NCBI GenBank assembly: GCA_951213105.1
Contig: OX578153.1
Location: forward strand, 55,118,020 to 55,182,019
Source: Amaurobius ferox
Taxonomy: Eukaryota > Arthropoda > Arachnida > Araneae > Amaurobiidae
Reading direction: 5' to 3'
Length of the DNA stretch: 64,000 nt
Made by a program: the position numbers and the translations under genes
In this document: in pieces, positions 33,410 through 47,297 of the stretch
Numbering within the stretch: the stretch's first letter is position 1
How the letters are laid out: each line of letters begins with the position of its first letter
Notes under the pieces: model-generated
What the model was told of the DNA's origin: nothing
The model's database searches: none
What the model saw: only the letters and a program-made list of their open reading frames with translations

Positions 33410-34385
33410 TTATAGTAGATACTTATATTCTTTCCAAGATATTCAGTTTTCTTCAAATAGTCATCATTTTCATTAACATAGCGTCCTTTTTATGCATTTG
33501 GCGAGATTTTTGTTAATTTGAGAACAATTAAAATTGTCGCCAAGTTGGCGACATTCCGCAAATTCGTCGCCAAAATCTCGTCAAGCTTTATGGATGGAGA
33601 AATAAGTTATTCTTACAGCAGATAAATGACTATTGGCGTTGAAATACAAAATTCTTACTCAAAGTATCTTTTTTCATGAATTGAACGAGCTAGATCCCCG
33701 AAAATGATGTCACCAAATTTATCGCGTGGTATTACATATGAAAAGTGAACATATTTCTCAATAGGAATTTTTTTTTTATTTTATATGACTTTTTGATAAT
33801 TTTTTTTAAAAATGTGCAATATCTCGAGAACGGTTCATGTTTGCGTTCTAAAATTTATGTCAATCGTTTTCTAATGAAAAATTACATAAGAAATGTCTAC
33901 TTGCGTAACTTTATTAGCGGTTTTGATTTTTTGACGATTTTTTCAAAATTTTACTCAAAATTTTAGGGGGTTCTGGACATTCGATTGCGTATAAAAACAA
34001 TAGGCTACCAGTGTTTACTGATTGTGATTTTTGTACTAAATTTCTTTCGAATCTGTCCATTCGTTCGTCAGTTATCGTCTCCACAGACTCACTGACACAC
34101 ACACATGCACACACACACATACTTTCACACACACACACACACATACTTTCACACACACACACACATACTTTCACACACACACATACTTTCAAACACACAC
34201 AGACAACACACACACAAACACACACAGACAACACACACACAAACACACACATACTTAAAAATGTTTGATTCGTGATCAGGGATGCTTGAAACGTGCTCTC
34301 CCGTCGAAAACTCGAATTCGAATTTTCGACCCCTTCACAATACTTTCCTTATGCATTATGTATATAAGGAAAGTAATAATGTTTA
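33410..34385 (+). repeat. R-family complete unit
   Basis: Upstream block with GTCGCCAA-G-TTGGCGAC (33536-33552), then AATATCTCGAGAACGGTTCA at 33819, the (CA)n tract with TACTTTCA interruptions (34090-34255) and the end block finishing TATATAAGGAAAGTAATA. It shows that the block at 30540-31000 belongs to this family. Confidence 0.7.
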
Positions 34386-34389
34386 TGCG

Positions 34390-35480
34390 TTATTGCTACC
34401 CTTTTTAACACTTTACAACATAGTTGAAAGTGATTATGACTTTGCTCATTCTGTCTGTCTGTCTGTCTGTCTGTCCGTTAGCACGATAACTGCCGTAAAA
34501 ATGGCTTTGTAGAAATGAAATTTTGGTATGTTTTTCAGATGGTCTGTGGGACCTATGGAAATATAAATGAATAATATCACCCAATTAGGTTTTTATTGAA
34601 CCCGGATTGAAAAAATGAAATACATTGAATCCTATGGGACCTAATGTTTCAAACATTTTTTAACCGAATTTAAAATTCACAAATTACTTCGAAAATTTTA
34701 GAAAATATTCAAATTATTCCATAAAATATATAAAAAAATGTCAGTATAATATGTTAGGTAGTTTTTTAAATAAAAATTATTTAATATAGGGAGAAAAACA
34801 AATTCAATTAAATTCTGACTCTCGTTATATCCTCCAGAAAGAAAAAAGAGATATATTGTATAATAAATATCTTTCCAAGCGTTTAATTATTTTACATATG
34901 AGATAAGCTTTCACGTTTTAAATATGTATGGTGGATAACAATTTTTCAATTTTTAAAAATAAATAAATTATTATAGTATTGTGATGAATTAAACAATTGG
35001 AAAAATGATTATGAATGATATGCTGCTTCTATATAGACACGATTTATATTTCGATGATGTCATTTGAATAAAGTTCATTTGTTTTCAATGACGTTTTCAA
35101 GTATAATAAATTATTGTAGTGTTATGATAATTTTAAAAATATTGCCGGGGAATGTATCGCATTTCAGAGATATTTAAAGCAGGCAATTTATATTTCAATG
35201 CCGTCATTTGAATGAAGTTCATTTTCTTCAATGAAGTTTTCATATAAAATATATTAATGTAGTATTGTGATAATTTTAAAAATATTACTGTGGAATGTAT
35301 CGCATTTGAGAGATGTTTGTATAAAATTGAATTGAAGTTGGAAAGTCTTTCATAATCAATGCTTTATTCATGAGTGATCTTTCTTGTTTCAATGTGGCGT
35401 TTCATCAATATTAAACACTTTAAATGTACTATTATTTTTCAACACCAAACACACGGAAATATGTTGGAGATGCACATTTT
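34390..35480 (-). repeat. X-family dispersed repeat, copy 2 (inverted)
   Basis: Reverse of copy 1: (CTGT)n at 34456-34476, 'cccatagga', two sub-units of the CAAATGACnnCATTGAAATA block and an end near GATGCACATTTTTGAGTACC. The CRE is mutated to TGACATCA. With copy 1 it brackets the R array as an inverted pair. Confidence 0.65.
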
Positions 35481-36254
35481 TGAGTACCACTATATATAAA
35501 TATATTTAGATATATTTTAAGATGGTTTAGTTGGAACTATTTATAATGCGCAACTCGATTGCCATTCTAATATGCAAAGAAAATATTTGAGCCGTACCAA
35601 AAGATACATTGTTGCTAAATAACATGCTTATGTTTACATCTCAGGCACGTGCCTACAAGACCTTTACGTGTTTAAACTTTCTAAATATACTTAACAGGAT
35701 AGGAAATCGCGGTAAACAAATATCTCGTGCTCTTAAATAGCTATATCATATTAAAGAGATACATTACTTGGTTGCGTGCTGATTGATGTAATTTTTTTTT
35801 ATGTATGGTTCAATATTATATCAGACGGCATTGTTCATAAATTTGAGCAGAAACTGAATGTTTCAGATATCCAGTCTTAAATGTGAGCTGTGAGATATAT
35901 CTAGGCTATAACAGACTTAATACGTCTTGAAGAAGTTTGAACGTACTAATTTAAAACTTTCTTCTCTAAACTTCAGAGATGCATTGATGCATCTTAATTT
36001 CAACTATTCACTTAGAGCTGTTTAGTGCTGCTTGAAAAAATTTTCTCTACTTTCAGCTGCTAATTGAAGGTAAGAAAAATTTCTCTAACTGGGAATGAAT
36101 ATACCTGTTTGGTTCGTTACGCTCGGTATCGTCGGTTTTCGATGCGTATACATCGAGTTGTCAAAAACAGTAAAAGTGTTCATTTCTTAATAAATATCTC
36201 CAAGCCTTTCAAATCCATATAATTTTTATTCAAATCAATGGTCTTAATTCATCT
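35481..36254. other. Unassigned AT-rich stretch
   Basis: No ORF above 60 codons and no similarity to other parts of the window that I can see. Confidence 0.3.
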
Positions 36255-37570
36255 AATGTAATTTGAACAAGAAAGATCAATCATGCTTAAAGCATTGATT
36301 ATGAAACACTTTCCAACTTCAATGCAATTTTATTTAAAAAAGTCGAAAATGCAATACATTCCTCAATAATATTTTAAAACTTATCACAATACTACATTGA
36401 TTTATTATATTTGAAAACTTAAACCTTCATTGAAAAAAATGAACTTCATTCAAATGATGGCATTGAAATATAAATTGCCTGGTTTAAATATCTCTAAAAT
36501 GCAATACATTCCACGGTAATATTTTTAAAACTATCCTAATACTACGATAATTCATTATATTTGAAAACTTCATCGAAAACAACTGAAATAAATTCAAATG
36601 ACGTCATAGTAAAAATAACACGCCTGGATCTCTCTATAAAAGCAGGATTTCTTTCATAACTTTCTCCCATTCATTTCATTCATCACAATACTATAATAAT
36701 TTATTTTATTTAAAAATTAAGACCATGGAGTTACAATTCATAAACTCTATGCTTAAAACTTCACCGAAAAAAATCGTCCTTCTGTTTATAAAATCAATTA
36801 ATATTTCATTCATATCAGCCATGCAGACTCCATGGACTGAATTATTTTGTGGTAAAGAAATACAGAAATTCTAACACAACTCATTCTACATATTTTGCTG
36901 TTTACATTTTAAATAGGTGAAAAATAGGCTTAGTTGTAGAAATAATCAAATTTGAATGAGAATTTAAACTCAAATATATTGTCATTGTGTTGTTTTAGTA
37001 TGTAGATGCACAGAATTTAAGCAAAAATAAAGTAGTTTTAGGACGGATACAACACTCATTATGAATTAAAAAGAACTTTAAAAAATCACGATTTTGAAAC
37101 AAGATGGATGCCATATATCATTTTGAAGTGGGTCATGTGACCGTTTCATATCATGGTCACGTGATCGTTTCATATAAGATGTGTAATTATTATTTTATTT
37201 TTATTTAAAAAACTACTGAATATGTTTTGCTGAATTTTTTTTTTATATATTTTATGGAACAATTCGACTATTACCTAAAATTTTGAAGCAATTTGTGAAT
37301 TTTAAATCCGCTTAAAAAATGTTTGAAAAATTAGGTCCCATAGGGCTCAATGTATTTCATTTTTTCATCCCGGATTCAATCCAAAACTAATTGGGTGATA
37401 TTATTCATTTATATTCCCATAGGTCCTACAGACCGTCTGAACAACATACTAAAATTTCATTTTGATTAAGTCATTTTTACGGCAGTTATCGTGCTAACGG
37501 ACAGACAGACAGACAGAATGAACAAAGTCATAAACACTTTGCAACTTTGTTGTAAAGTGTTAAAAATAAT
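36255..37570 (+). repeat. X-family dispersed repeat, copy 3
   Basis: The longest and cleanest X copy: GAACAAGAAAGATCAATCAT start, two sub-units, CRE/TATA module, ACCATGGAGTTACAATTCAT (followed by a 49-codon open frame to 36868), GGTCACGTGATCGTTTCATA, and a (GACA)n end with AAAGTGTTAA. Used as the unoccupied reference for the hAT insertion site. Confidence 0.7.
36599..36642 (+). promoter_or_regulatory. CRE palindrome plus TATA box in X copy 3
   Basis: TGACGTCA (36599-36606) and TATAAAAG (36635-36642). An ACCATGGAG start-like context follows about 80 bp downstream. Inferred promoter-like module. Confidence 0.3.
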
Positions 37571-37594
37571 TTGTAAAATTATTCACTGCACTGC

Positions 37595-37599
37595 TGCAT

Positions 37600-37658
<59 letters not shown>

Positions 37659-37790
37659 AGTCTTATTCGGGTTCAGGGATTCAGGGATTTAGGGATTCCC
37701 ATCGAAAATTCGAATTCGAATTTTCTATTCCGTCACAATATTTTCGTTATACGTTATACTACGTATATAACGGAAATAATAAAATTATTA
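37595..37790 (+). repeat. R-family 3' end with (CA)n(TA)n
   Basis: (CA)n then (TA)n at about 37600-37657, followed by GAAAATTCGAATTCGAATTT and GTCACAATATTTTCGTTATA, the R end block. Confidence 0.6.
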
Positions 37791-37849
37791 GTAATTAATT
37801 TATCATTTGTAAATATTATTATATAAACACCCTTAAATCACACATTCTA

Positions 37850-38895
37850 ATTAATTATATTTACAATTTGCACAATACTATTTCTAAAATCCCACCTAAC
37901 AGAATTTCTGTCAAGTATAAGCAAATCCATCTCAAAAATAGTTGTTATAACATTCCATATATTGTTTTAGCAACAAAGTTTCATAAATCTATTTTCGCTT
38001 TCCGCGCAATTACTAGTGGACATAATTCATACCTTACAATTTCTGGTAAAGTATTACTAAAAATTTTAAAAGACATTGTTTTGTTAGCTGACATTTCAAA
38101 TACATCATATTGTAAAAACTGTTTTGAATTAGTTAAGAATTTAAATGCACTTACTAATATTGATAGTACATATACCGATGGTTTTAATGACTGATTTTAA
38201 TGAATAATTTTAATTTTTGAACAATATTAAAATACCCTGGAATATTCATCATTCATCTTTAAAAAAATTCTTAGTTTCACTCTCTATGAAAATTATATTA
38301 AACTTGGCAGTTCGTTTTTTAAGCAACAGTTTGGTATCCCATGGGGGGGGGGTGATTATTGGCCATCATTATTGGCAATTTATATATATATACTGCTGTG
38401 AAAAAAGCTACAATGACGGATTGCACAATATGCTCATGCATATATATTTAGGTGATATATTAGGTGTATCCCATAAAAGTAATCTTATTGCATTCAATTT
38501 TATCCAACCAATTTAAAATTAAATGATAGTAATAATGATACCAATGTTGCAAACGTTTTAGATTTGAATCAAGATATATAAAATTATAATCTGGCTATAA
38601 ACTAATGTGATAAGAGACGAGATTTCAAATTTAATACTTCTAAAATTCAACATTTTAAACCTTGTTTGCATATATTAGTGTTTAGAAATATGATATTAAA
38701 CAATTTTCTTAGAATAAATAAACTTTGTGATTGCAATGATAATTTAGCTCATAATATAGAATTATTAAATACTGCATCTACTAATGCATTGCTTCCCAGA
38801 TTGTTCATTAACTCAGTGAATCAAATTTTCTCAATATCGTCCAAGAATATATTCCCAATTATGGCGGTTACTAATTTAAAAGTGCATATATATAC
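37850..38895 (+). pseudogene. Naiad-like Penelope RT, decayed copy
   Basis: Degenerate reverse transcriptase fragments in order: IPYIVLATKFHKS and FRAITSGHNSYLTIS (RT fingers region), FFKQQFG-IPWGGG (the GIPMGG motif, altered), YLGDILGVS in place of the catalytic YVDD, then DKRRDFKFNTSK, FRNMILNNFLRINK and LCDCNDNLAHNIELL. The catalytic aspartate pair is broken and frames change repeatedly. The family is set by comparison with the better copies at 57592 and 60598; this one is clearly more diverged and probably represents another subfamily. Confidence 0.7.
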
Positions 38896-39889
38896 ATGAT
38901 AGTCATATCTGAACGGTTGTTCTAAAAGGTTATATCTGAATGGTTGTTCTGTCTCCGGTTTTTGCTCGTGTAACGAATTGAAGTTGAAATCCCAGAAACT
39001 CTTCGATCCACTTTTAATCCATGGTTTATTTTCCTTCTCCTGGTCCTGTTCACTACTCAACCCTGTTATTCGGTCTCAGGCGTTTTGGTTATTTTAATGT
39101 TTTAATGTTTTTCATTAATTACTTAGTATTAGTTATTAATCCATTTAGATGTTCAATATCAACAGACAACTTGAACTCAGAAAATTGGGCAGAAAAATAA
39201 CTTCAAATCAGCATTTTTGCAACGCTCTTCACTTCAAAATACGATTGTTTCTCCCGTTGATCTAAGGAAGTAATGGCGGAAAGGCGAATGTGTTGAATGT
39301 TGATGCACTTCGGTAACTTATCGCTGTAAGTCGCAGTATTGTAGGTAACTTATCGCTGTAATGGTATAAAGGTGATGAGGGGAAGAATATTATACAAAAA
39401 TCATAATGACATATATATATTATATATATAAATTTATACAAAATATGAAAGAGCAAACATGGCAAAAATGAGAAAAGGCAATAATAATTTGGTCAAGATA
39501 ATACATCAAGACATGGAGAACAATCAGTTGAAACTACATAAAAATGGCGGTTAGTTCAAAATTGTACACTCGTCAGGACAACCATACAATTATAATTAAA
39601 ACCGAAAGAATAGTCAGTTTCTGACAATGGCGATAATCTTTGATTATAGACCCCATTGGAACAGTCTACTGGCTAATGGAAGGAGAAATAATAAATTCCA
39701 AAAGAATTAAATACCGGAAACATAAAAATCAGAAATATAAATTCACAGGTATAGTCGCCACGTGTGAGTCGAAATACAGCCGAACATGCAGCATCAGCAT
39801 AATGCATCTAATCGTTAAAGAGAGTGGAAAGCGGAATAATCATAATATTAAACGTGAACGGAAATTTTTTTTAAATGAAGACTTTTAAA
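38896..39889. other. Unassigned stretch between RT remnants
   Basis: Two small direct repeats are visible: a GGTTATATCTGAATGGTTGT-like unit twice at 38905-38950 and GGTAACTTATCGCTGTAA twice at 39310-39361. An 82-codon frame at 39640 has no family signs. May contain Naiad 3' UTR remains. Confidence 0.3.
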
Positions 39890-41655
39890 AATAGTAATCA
39901 GTATAGGATTCGGGACAAGTGGAAAGTAGTCTTTCAAAAATAGTAATCAGTATTAGACTCAAGAAAAGTGGAAAGTTAGGTTATAAGAATAGGCGAAATT
40001 CACAAAAGTGAGTTATCCAAGCAGGAAAAAATAATGCAATTGTAAAATTTTTACGTGGTGTATTTAAAATTATTAATAATATTATTAACAAAAGCTTCCG
40101 GATAGTGGTAATTTTGATAAATGCGTTTAAGATTATATGTGGAGATAGTGGAACTGAGGATCTGAACTTCGATGTATTCGAAATAGCAGGTTTAAAATTA
40201 TGTTTCTAAACAATTGAATTTAATTACAAGATATCGATATGATAGCAGCTTAATGATAGTAATGTTTGAAGAATCTTTTTTATCAAATAGATTGGTAATA
40301 ACATGATTATGGATGGTGTCTAAATGTAAGTCTAAATAATTTACAGTTTAACTAACACTAGGCTCATTTAGGATTAATTCCATGTTAGAGGGGTAAAAAT
40401 CAATATTAATTGGATAGAAATTATCAATGACAATACAAATTACGTCGCCAAAGTATCGATATATAATATATGTATTAGAGAAAAAATAACATTCCTAATA
40501 ATAAAGATACATAAGTTAGCTAGAATACTGCTACTACAGCCTCCTTGAGGTACACCAGGTTTCTGTAAATATATGTTATCACCATGGATAATATAATTGT
40601 TGTATACTACAAAGTGCAGTAGCATAGGAAAGTTTTTGACTTTAAATGGAAAATTATTGGAAGATAGATAATCATTATAGAGATAATAACTTTATAAAAA
40701 TCTTTAATATCAATATTATTAAATAGGTCTAAATTAAATATTTTTTATATAGGTCAAAATATTAATAAATAGGTCAAAATCAAAGGTATGGAAACCAAAA
40801 ATATGTGGAAGTTTTCTAAGGTAATTAATTAAATCAAAACTCTTTTCCAAAATGAAATATCCTGAATTATTTAATTTAAGAAATTCATTAATTCTATTTA
40901 AACAATTTATCAAGTACTTACTAGCAGTAGTGGTAAAGGTGTTATGTCCACAAGTAACCGTTCTAAAACTGAGAGGTGATTTATGGAATTTTGGAGCCAA
41001 AATAACGTATGGAAATTTATAAAATTTACAATTAATATTTAATTGTGTATATATTTTTAGCATTTTAGTTTCGATTTTGATAGACTGATTATTAATGGGT
41101 TTAAAAATATGATTATGTTTTAAATAATTCTACAACAGAGTTACATAATATTTTTTACAATTAATGGCATAATTATTAGAAGCTTTATCTACATAAGTTA
41201 TGACAAAATGTTGTTATAGTTCTTTAATAGCAGATAGGAGTTTTTTAAAAGAATATCTAGGTTTGTAAATTTAATGTCTATAATGGAATTTTTAAGAACA
41301 TGTAATGTAGAATACTTCCATAGATGGAATGCCTCAATAGGAATGGAATGAGAACAAACTTGTTGGTATATGAATTTATCAAAATCAAAAGATAAAGACT
41401 AAAGAAGAAGTTTGGGATGGTGGCATTATGGAACGCGAAATTTGGAAGCATTATTCATAATATCCTTGAGAATATCACCCTGAACTATACTGACATCCCC
41501 AGTAATAATGTGTTAATGAGAAGAGTTTACATAAGGAGTAAGAGTCTTATGACTGCATACAAATGATGAAAGATGATCAGAGTTTAATGACGTGGAAACT
41601 TCATTGTAATTGTAAATAGTTCTACCAATTGGTAAATTATATGTGAAAGATTTTT
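39890..41655 (-). pseudogene. Naiad-like Penelope RT, inverted decayed copy
   Basis: Reading down from 41655: TIYNYNEVSTSLNS, a spacer corresponding to the CxC region, FDKFIYQQVCSHSIPIEAFHLWKY, then FPYVILAPKFHKSP and FRTVTCGHNTF (about 41020-40930), PGVPQGGCSSSILANL (about 40540), a damaged YIDD region, NYLDLHLD and DKKDS. These match, block for block, the intact copy at 60598-62484. It has multiple stops. It ends upstream exactly at the satellite that begins at 41656. Confidence 0.7.
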
Positions 41656-41705
41656 GTATTTTGATATCACTTCCTGGTAACAAGTACTGCTGATATATAT
41701 ACTCG

Positions 41706-41751
<46 letters not shown>

Positions 41752-41899
41752 TGCATAAATATTATCTAAAACAAGCATTTGCTTTTTATAATTAGGGTTA
41801 GTTTCTCAGACCTGATGAATATTCTAGTCTAAATAACCGCCAAATTAAGAGTCAGTGCTGTTCATGCATTTTTATATCACTTCCTGGTAACAAGTACTG

Positions 41900-41967
<68 letters not shown>

Positions 41968-42115
41968 TGCATAAATATTATCTAAAACAAGCATTTGCTT
42001 TTTATAATTAGGGTTAGTTTCTCAGACCTGATGAATATTCTAGTCTAAATAACCGCCAAATTAAGAGTCAGTGCTGTTCATGCATTTTGATATCACTTCC
42101 TGGTAACAAGTACTG

Positions 42116-42174
<59 letters not shown>

Positions 42175-42328
42175 TTGTGCATAAATATTATATAAAACAA
42201 GCATTTGCTTTTTATAATTAGGGTTAGTTTCTCAGACCTGATGAATATTCTAGTCTAAATAACCGCCAAATTAAGAGTCAGTGCTGTTCATGCATTTTGA
42301 TATCACTTCCTGGTAACAAGTACTGCTG

Positions 42329-42370
<42 letters not shown>

Positions 42371-42485
42371 TTGTGCATAAATATTATCTAAAACAAGCAT
42401 TTGCTTTTTATAATTAGGGTTAGTTTCTCAGACCTGATGAATATTCTAGTCTAAATAACCGCCAAATTAAGAGTCAGTGCTGTTC
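41656..42485 (+). repeat. Satellite with (TA)n(GT)n core, first block
   Basis: Four units. Each has TTCCTGGTAACAAGTACTGC, a (TA)n(GT)n tract of variable length, TTTGTGCATAAATATTATCT, AATTAGGGTTAGTTTCTCAG, GACCTGATGAATATTCTAGT and AACCGCCAAATTAAGAGTCA. The non-microsatellite part is about 150 bp and nearly identical between units. Confidence 0.9.
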
Positions 42486-44392
42486 ATGCATTTATTCGAG
42501 ACAGTTTTATACAATGGAAAAAACTTTTATAAACAAATAAAGGGTATCCCAATGGGGGGTAACTGTTCGTCAATTATGGCAGATATTTACCTAGATAGAT
42601 ATGAAAGGGGAACACATCTTTTAAATGAGATGTTATTCCTACGTTACGTGGATGATATCCTATGCGGATTTGAGAATAGTGGTTATACAATGAAGTTTGA
42701 TTTTTATCCTCCATGTTTAACTTTAATAGAAACACCACGCAATGAGGATGAAAGTCTGGATTTTTTAGATCTCACTATAATGAAGCCTACCACTATACAA
42801 TGTTATCGTATTTACGATAAACGTAGCACCTTTGGTTTTGATATCAAATATTTGACAACTAGTCTACACCGTAACATATTCAGAAATCTGATAATAAATC
42901 AACTGAAACGACACAGGTTGTTGAATTTTACTAACAACGAGAGATACATGTGTGATTGCCGTTTCCTGGGGGAGGCTATCAAGGAGGGTTATCCTCCCGC
43001 TTTTCTGATAAGATTGGTTTCCAATTATAATGGTTTAACTGCAGCCGTAACCAGGAAGAGATATTTTGGAATGATAACAACATAAGACTTTTCGGATATC
43101 GCCTAATGGCGGGAAATGTAATACGCAGAGGGTGACGAGTTTTTATGCGAAATTGAGTATCATAAATCAGATAGCTCAATATGGCTATACACCGGAATTT
43201 TATAGCTGGGGCTATTTTAATGTGGAAACATTATAAGCGTTATCCAGACTGTAAGTTCGTGATTGTAAGGGTTTTCTGAAATATCGGACGAACTATTAAT
43301 ATTTACTTTGGTAATATGTGAAAGTCATATGTGAAAGTGGTAAAAAGTCGACAAGTTGTGTGTTGTTCAATGGGAAGGTGTATTACGTAGAGTTTGGACT
43401 ATGGAGTATTTATGTGTCTTTATATTTATAGGGTGATAATGTTTTTTTAAAGTGTCTTGTGTCCAATATTTAAAAATTACTCTCTGACTGGAATGTCTTT
43501 GGACTCGAATATATCGATTTTTGAGAATTAAACTATCACAAAGTGCCGTAAATTCAAACATTAGGATTTTATGGAGATAAAAAAGCCAATAGGTTTGGGT
43601 ATCCAGAAAAGGATTTTGCATAATAATAACATGGATTACAATAGTCTTGAATATATAGTTTTTTAAGGTAATAATTAACAAAGAGTGAAATGATTTCAAA
43701 CATTAGTTTATATATGGCGATGGATTAGCCAATAGGTCTTGAGTCCATTTTTAAAAATACAGTCACTCTGATATGTATTTCAAACATTAGTTTTAATAAT
43801 AACATGGATTTCAATAGTCTTGAATATATAGTTTTTTAAAGTAATAATTAACAAAGAGTGAAATGATTTCAAACATTAGTTAATATATGGCGATGGATTA
43901 GCCAATAGGTCTTGAGTCCATTTTTAAAAATACAGACACTCTGATATGTATTTCAAACATTAGTTTTCACTAGAAAGGGATTAAAAAGAATTAAATGACT
44001 AATTGTGAAGTAATTTTACACAGGTTTATAAATGGAGATAATGCGGTTTATGGGTCTTATATCCAATTTTAAAAAACTGATATCCTCTCGGACCGGGATT
44101 TCATTGGTCTTGAGTATTTAGTATTTTAAATTATTTGATATAAATTTTTAAAGCATGATTCATGAATAGTTGCAGCGTAGAAAAGTAAACTTTTAGATTT
44201 TTACATGTTATTGCAATTGTATATTTATAAAAGGGTCATGAAGGAAATCGAGTAGGGAGTATCGGTTACCGGGAGCGTTTGCCATGGCGGAAAAAGCTTT
44301 AACCGGAGGGATGGGGGTCGCAACTCCCCCCGGCCGGTACTTCTGTCTCACTGCTAGAATCTGAACGAATACATTGCTACTTGTCCCTTTTT
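42486..44392 (+). pseudogene. 5'-truncated Naiad insertion inside satellite
   Basis: The RT frame is open from the 5' boundary to 43085: NFYKQIKGIPMGGNCSSIMA, LFLRYVDDILCGFEN with the catalytic pair intact, then SLDFLDLTIMK, IYDKRSTFGFDIKYL and MCDCRFLGEAIKEGYPPAFL. About 1.3 kb of 3' UTR follows, including a near-repeat of about 150 bp (43618-43770 and 43798-43965) and a GC-rich hairpin (44302-44338) also found in the other Naiad copies. The copy ends in (TA)n, where the satellite resumes. Only about the last third of the RT is present, so it was dead on arrival. Confidence 0.85.
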
Positions 44393-46150
<1,758 letters not shown>

Positions 46151-46309
46151 GCATGATAGCCGTGGTTTAACTGCTTTAGTGATATTATATTTTCAATATT
46201 TCGTAATTACTTGGAATTGGTTGTTATTTTATAGAAGTTTCAACTCAAAAAGCCCAACATTAAAAAATGCCTTACAAATAAAAGTATCAACAGAGAATCA
46301 TCAAACAAG

Positions 46310-46948
46310 TGGAAAACAAGAAAGCTCAATCAAGCACAAAGCATTGATTATGAAACACTTTCCAACTGCAATGCAATTTTATTTAAACATCTCTAAAATG
46401 AGATACATTCAGTGGTAGTATTTTTAAAATTATCACACTACTACATTAATTTATTATATTTAAAACTTAAAACTTCGTAAAAAATGAACTTTATTCAAAT
46501 GACGTCAATGAATTAGAAATCGCTTAGCTCTCTATGTAAAAGCTGTAAGTATTTCATTCATACACTTTTATTCCACTCCTTTTATTCGTCATAACACTAC
46601 AATAATTTATTTTATTTAAAATTTAAAACCATGGAGGTAAACGTAATTTAACTCTATGCTTAAAAAATCATTGAAAAAGTTTGCAATAAAATCATCTGTT
46701 CTCAATGTAAAATCAATGAATGTTTCATTCATAACAGATTTCAGACTCAAAGAGCTAATTAATTTTGTGTTAAAGAAATTGAGCAATTCTTATACAACTC
46801 ATTCTACACCTTTATGTGTTTACATACTCCACAAAGGAAAATTAGGCTTCGTTGTAGAAATAATCAAAGTTTGATGATCATTAAACTCAAACATATTGTA
46901 ATTGCGTTGTTTCAGAAAGTAGATGCACAGAAATTAATCAAACATAAA
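46310..46948 (+). repeat. X-family repeat, copy 4 (left of hAT)
   Basis: Begins near CAATCAAGCACAAAGCATTG; contains TGACGTCA (46500-46507) with a degraded TATA (TATGTAAAAG), ACCATGGAGGTAAACGTAAT, and reaches AGATGCACAGAAATTAATCA before the hAT insertion. The copy resumes at 51651. Confidence 0.7.
46500..46507 (+). promoter_or_regulatory. CRE palindrome in X copy 4
   Basis: TGACGTCA, position-equivalent to those in copies 1, 3 and 5; the downstream TATA has one substitution. Function inferred only. Confidence 0.25.
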
Positions 46949-47297
46949 CAGGGGCGTGCTGGGTCTCCCAAGAGGGCGGTGGATAGACCAGTACGGGAGC
47001 GCCAACTACCGGGGGGGGTCTGGGGGGTGCTTAAAATATCGTTTAGTCTTACTTAACATTAAGTAATAGAACCTGAAATTATGTATTTAAAAAAATAGCT
47101 TTAAATAAAAATAAAGGTAAATAAAATAATTGAGAGCAAGATTTCCGTTGATGTAATATATATTACAATATGCATATTTATTTAATATCGCCTGAAATAA
47201 ACATGATTTATTTGATGTACTGGACATATCAGCTACTTGTCAGAATTTAACAAATGGTAAGTATAAAAGTAAAGGATACCTATATCATACTAAGTGG

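Noticed and set aside
31240..34268. His/Thr-rich and Cys/Val-rich ORFs
   Set aside because: They are translations of (CA)n and (GT)n on the two strands.
36724..36870. 49-codon gene in X copy 3
   Set aside because: The ATG context is conserved, but the other copies stop after 6-11 codons at this ATG, so coding function is not supported.
28401..39889. Host exons between repeats
   Set aside because: Looked for long open frames, codon-like composition and splice sites in the gaps; nothing stood out from AT-rich background.
41800..41850. Hammerhead ribozyme (CTGATGA in the satellite)
   Set aside because: CTGATGA is present, but there is no GAAA after a stem II and no plausible stem III; only a 4-bp AGAC/GTCT pair can form.
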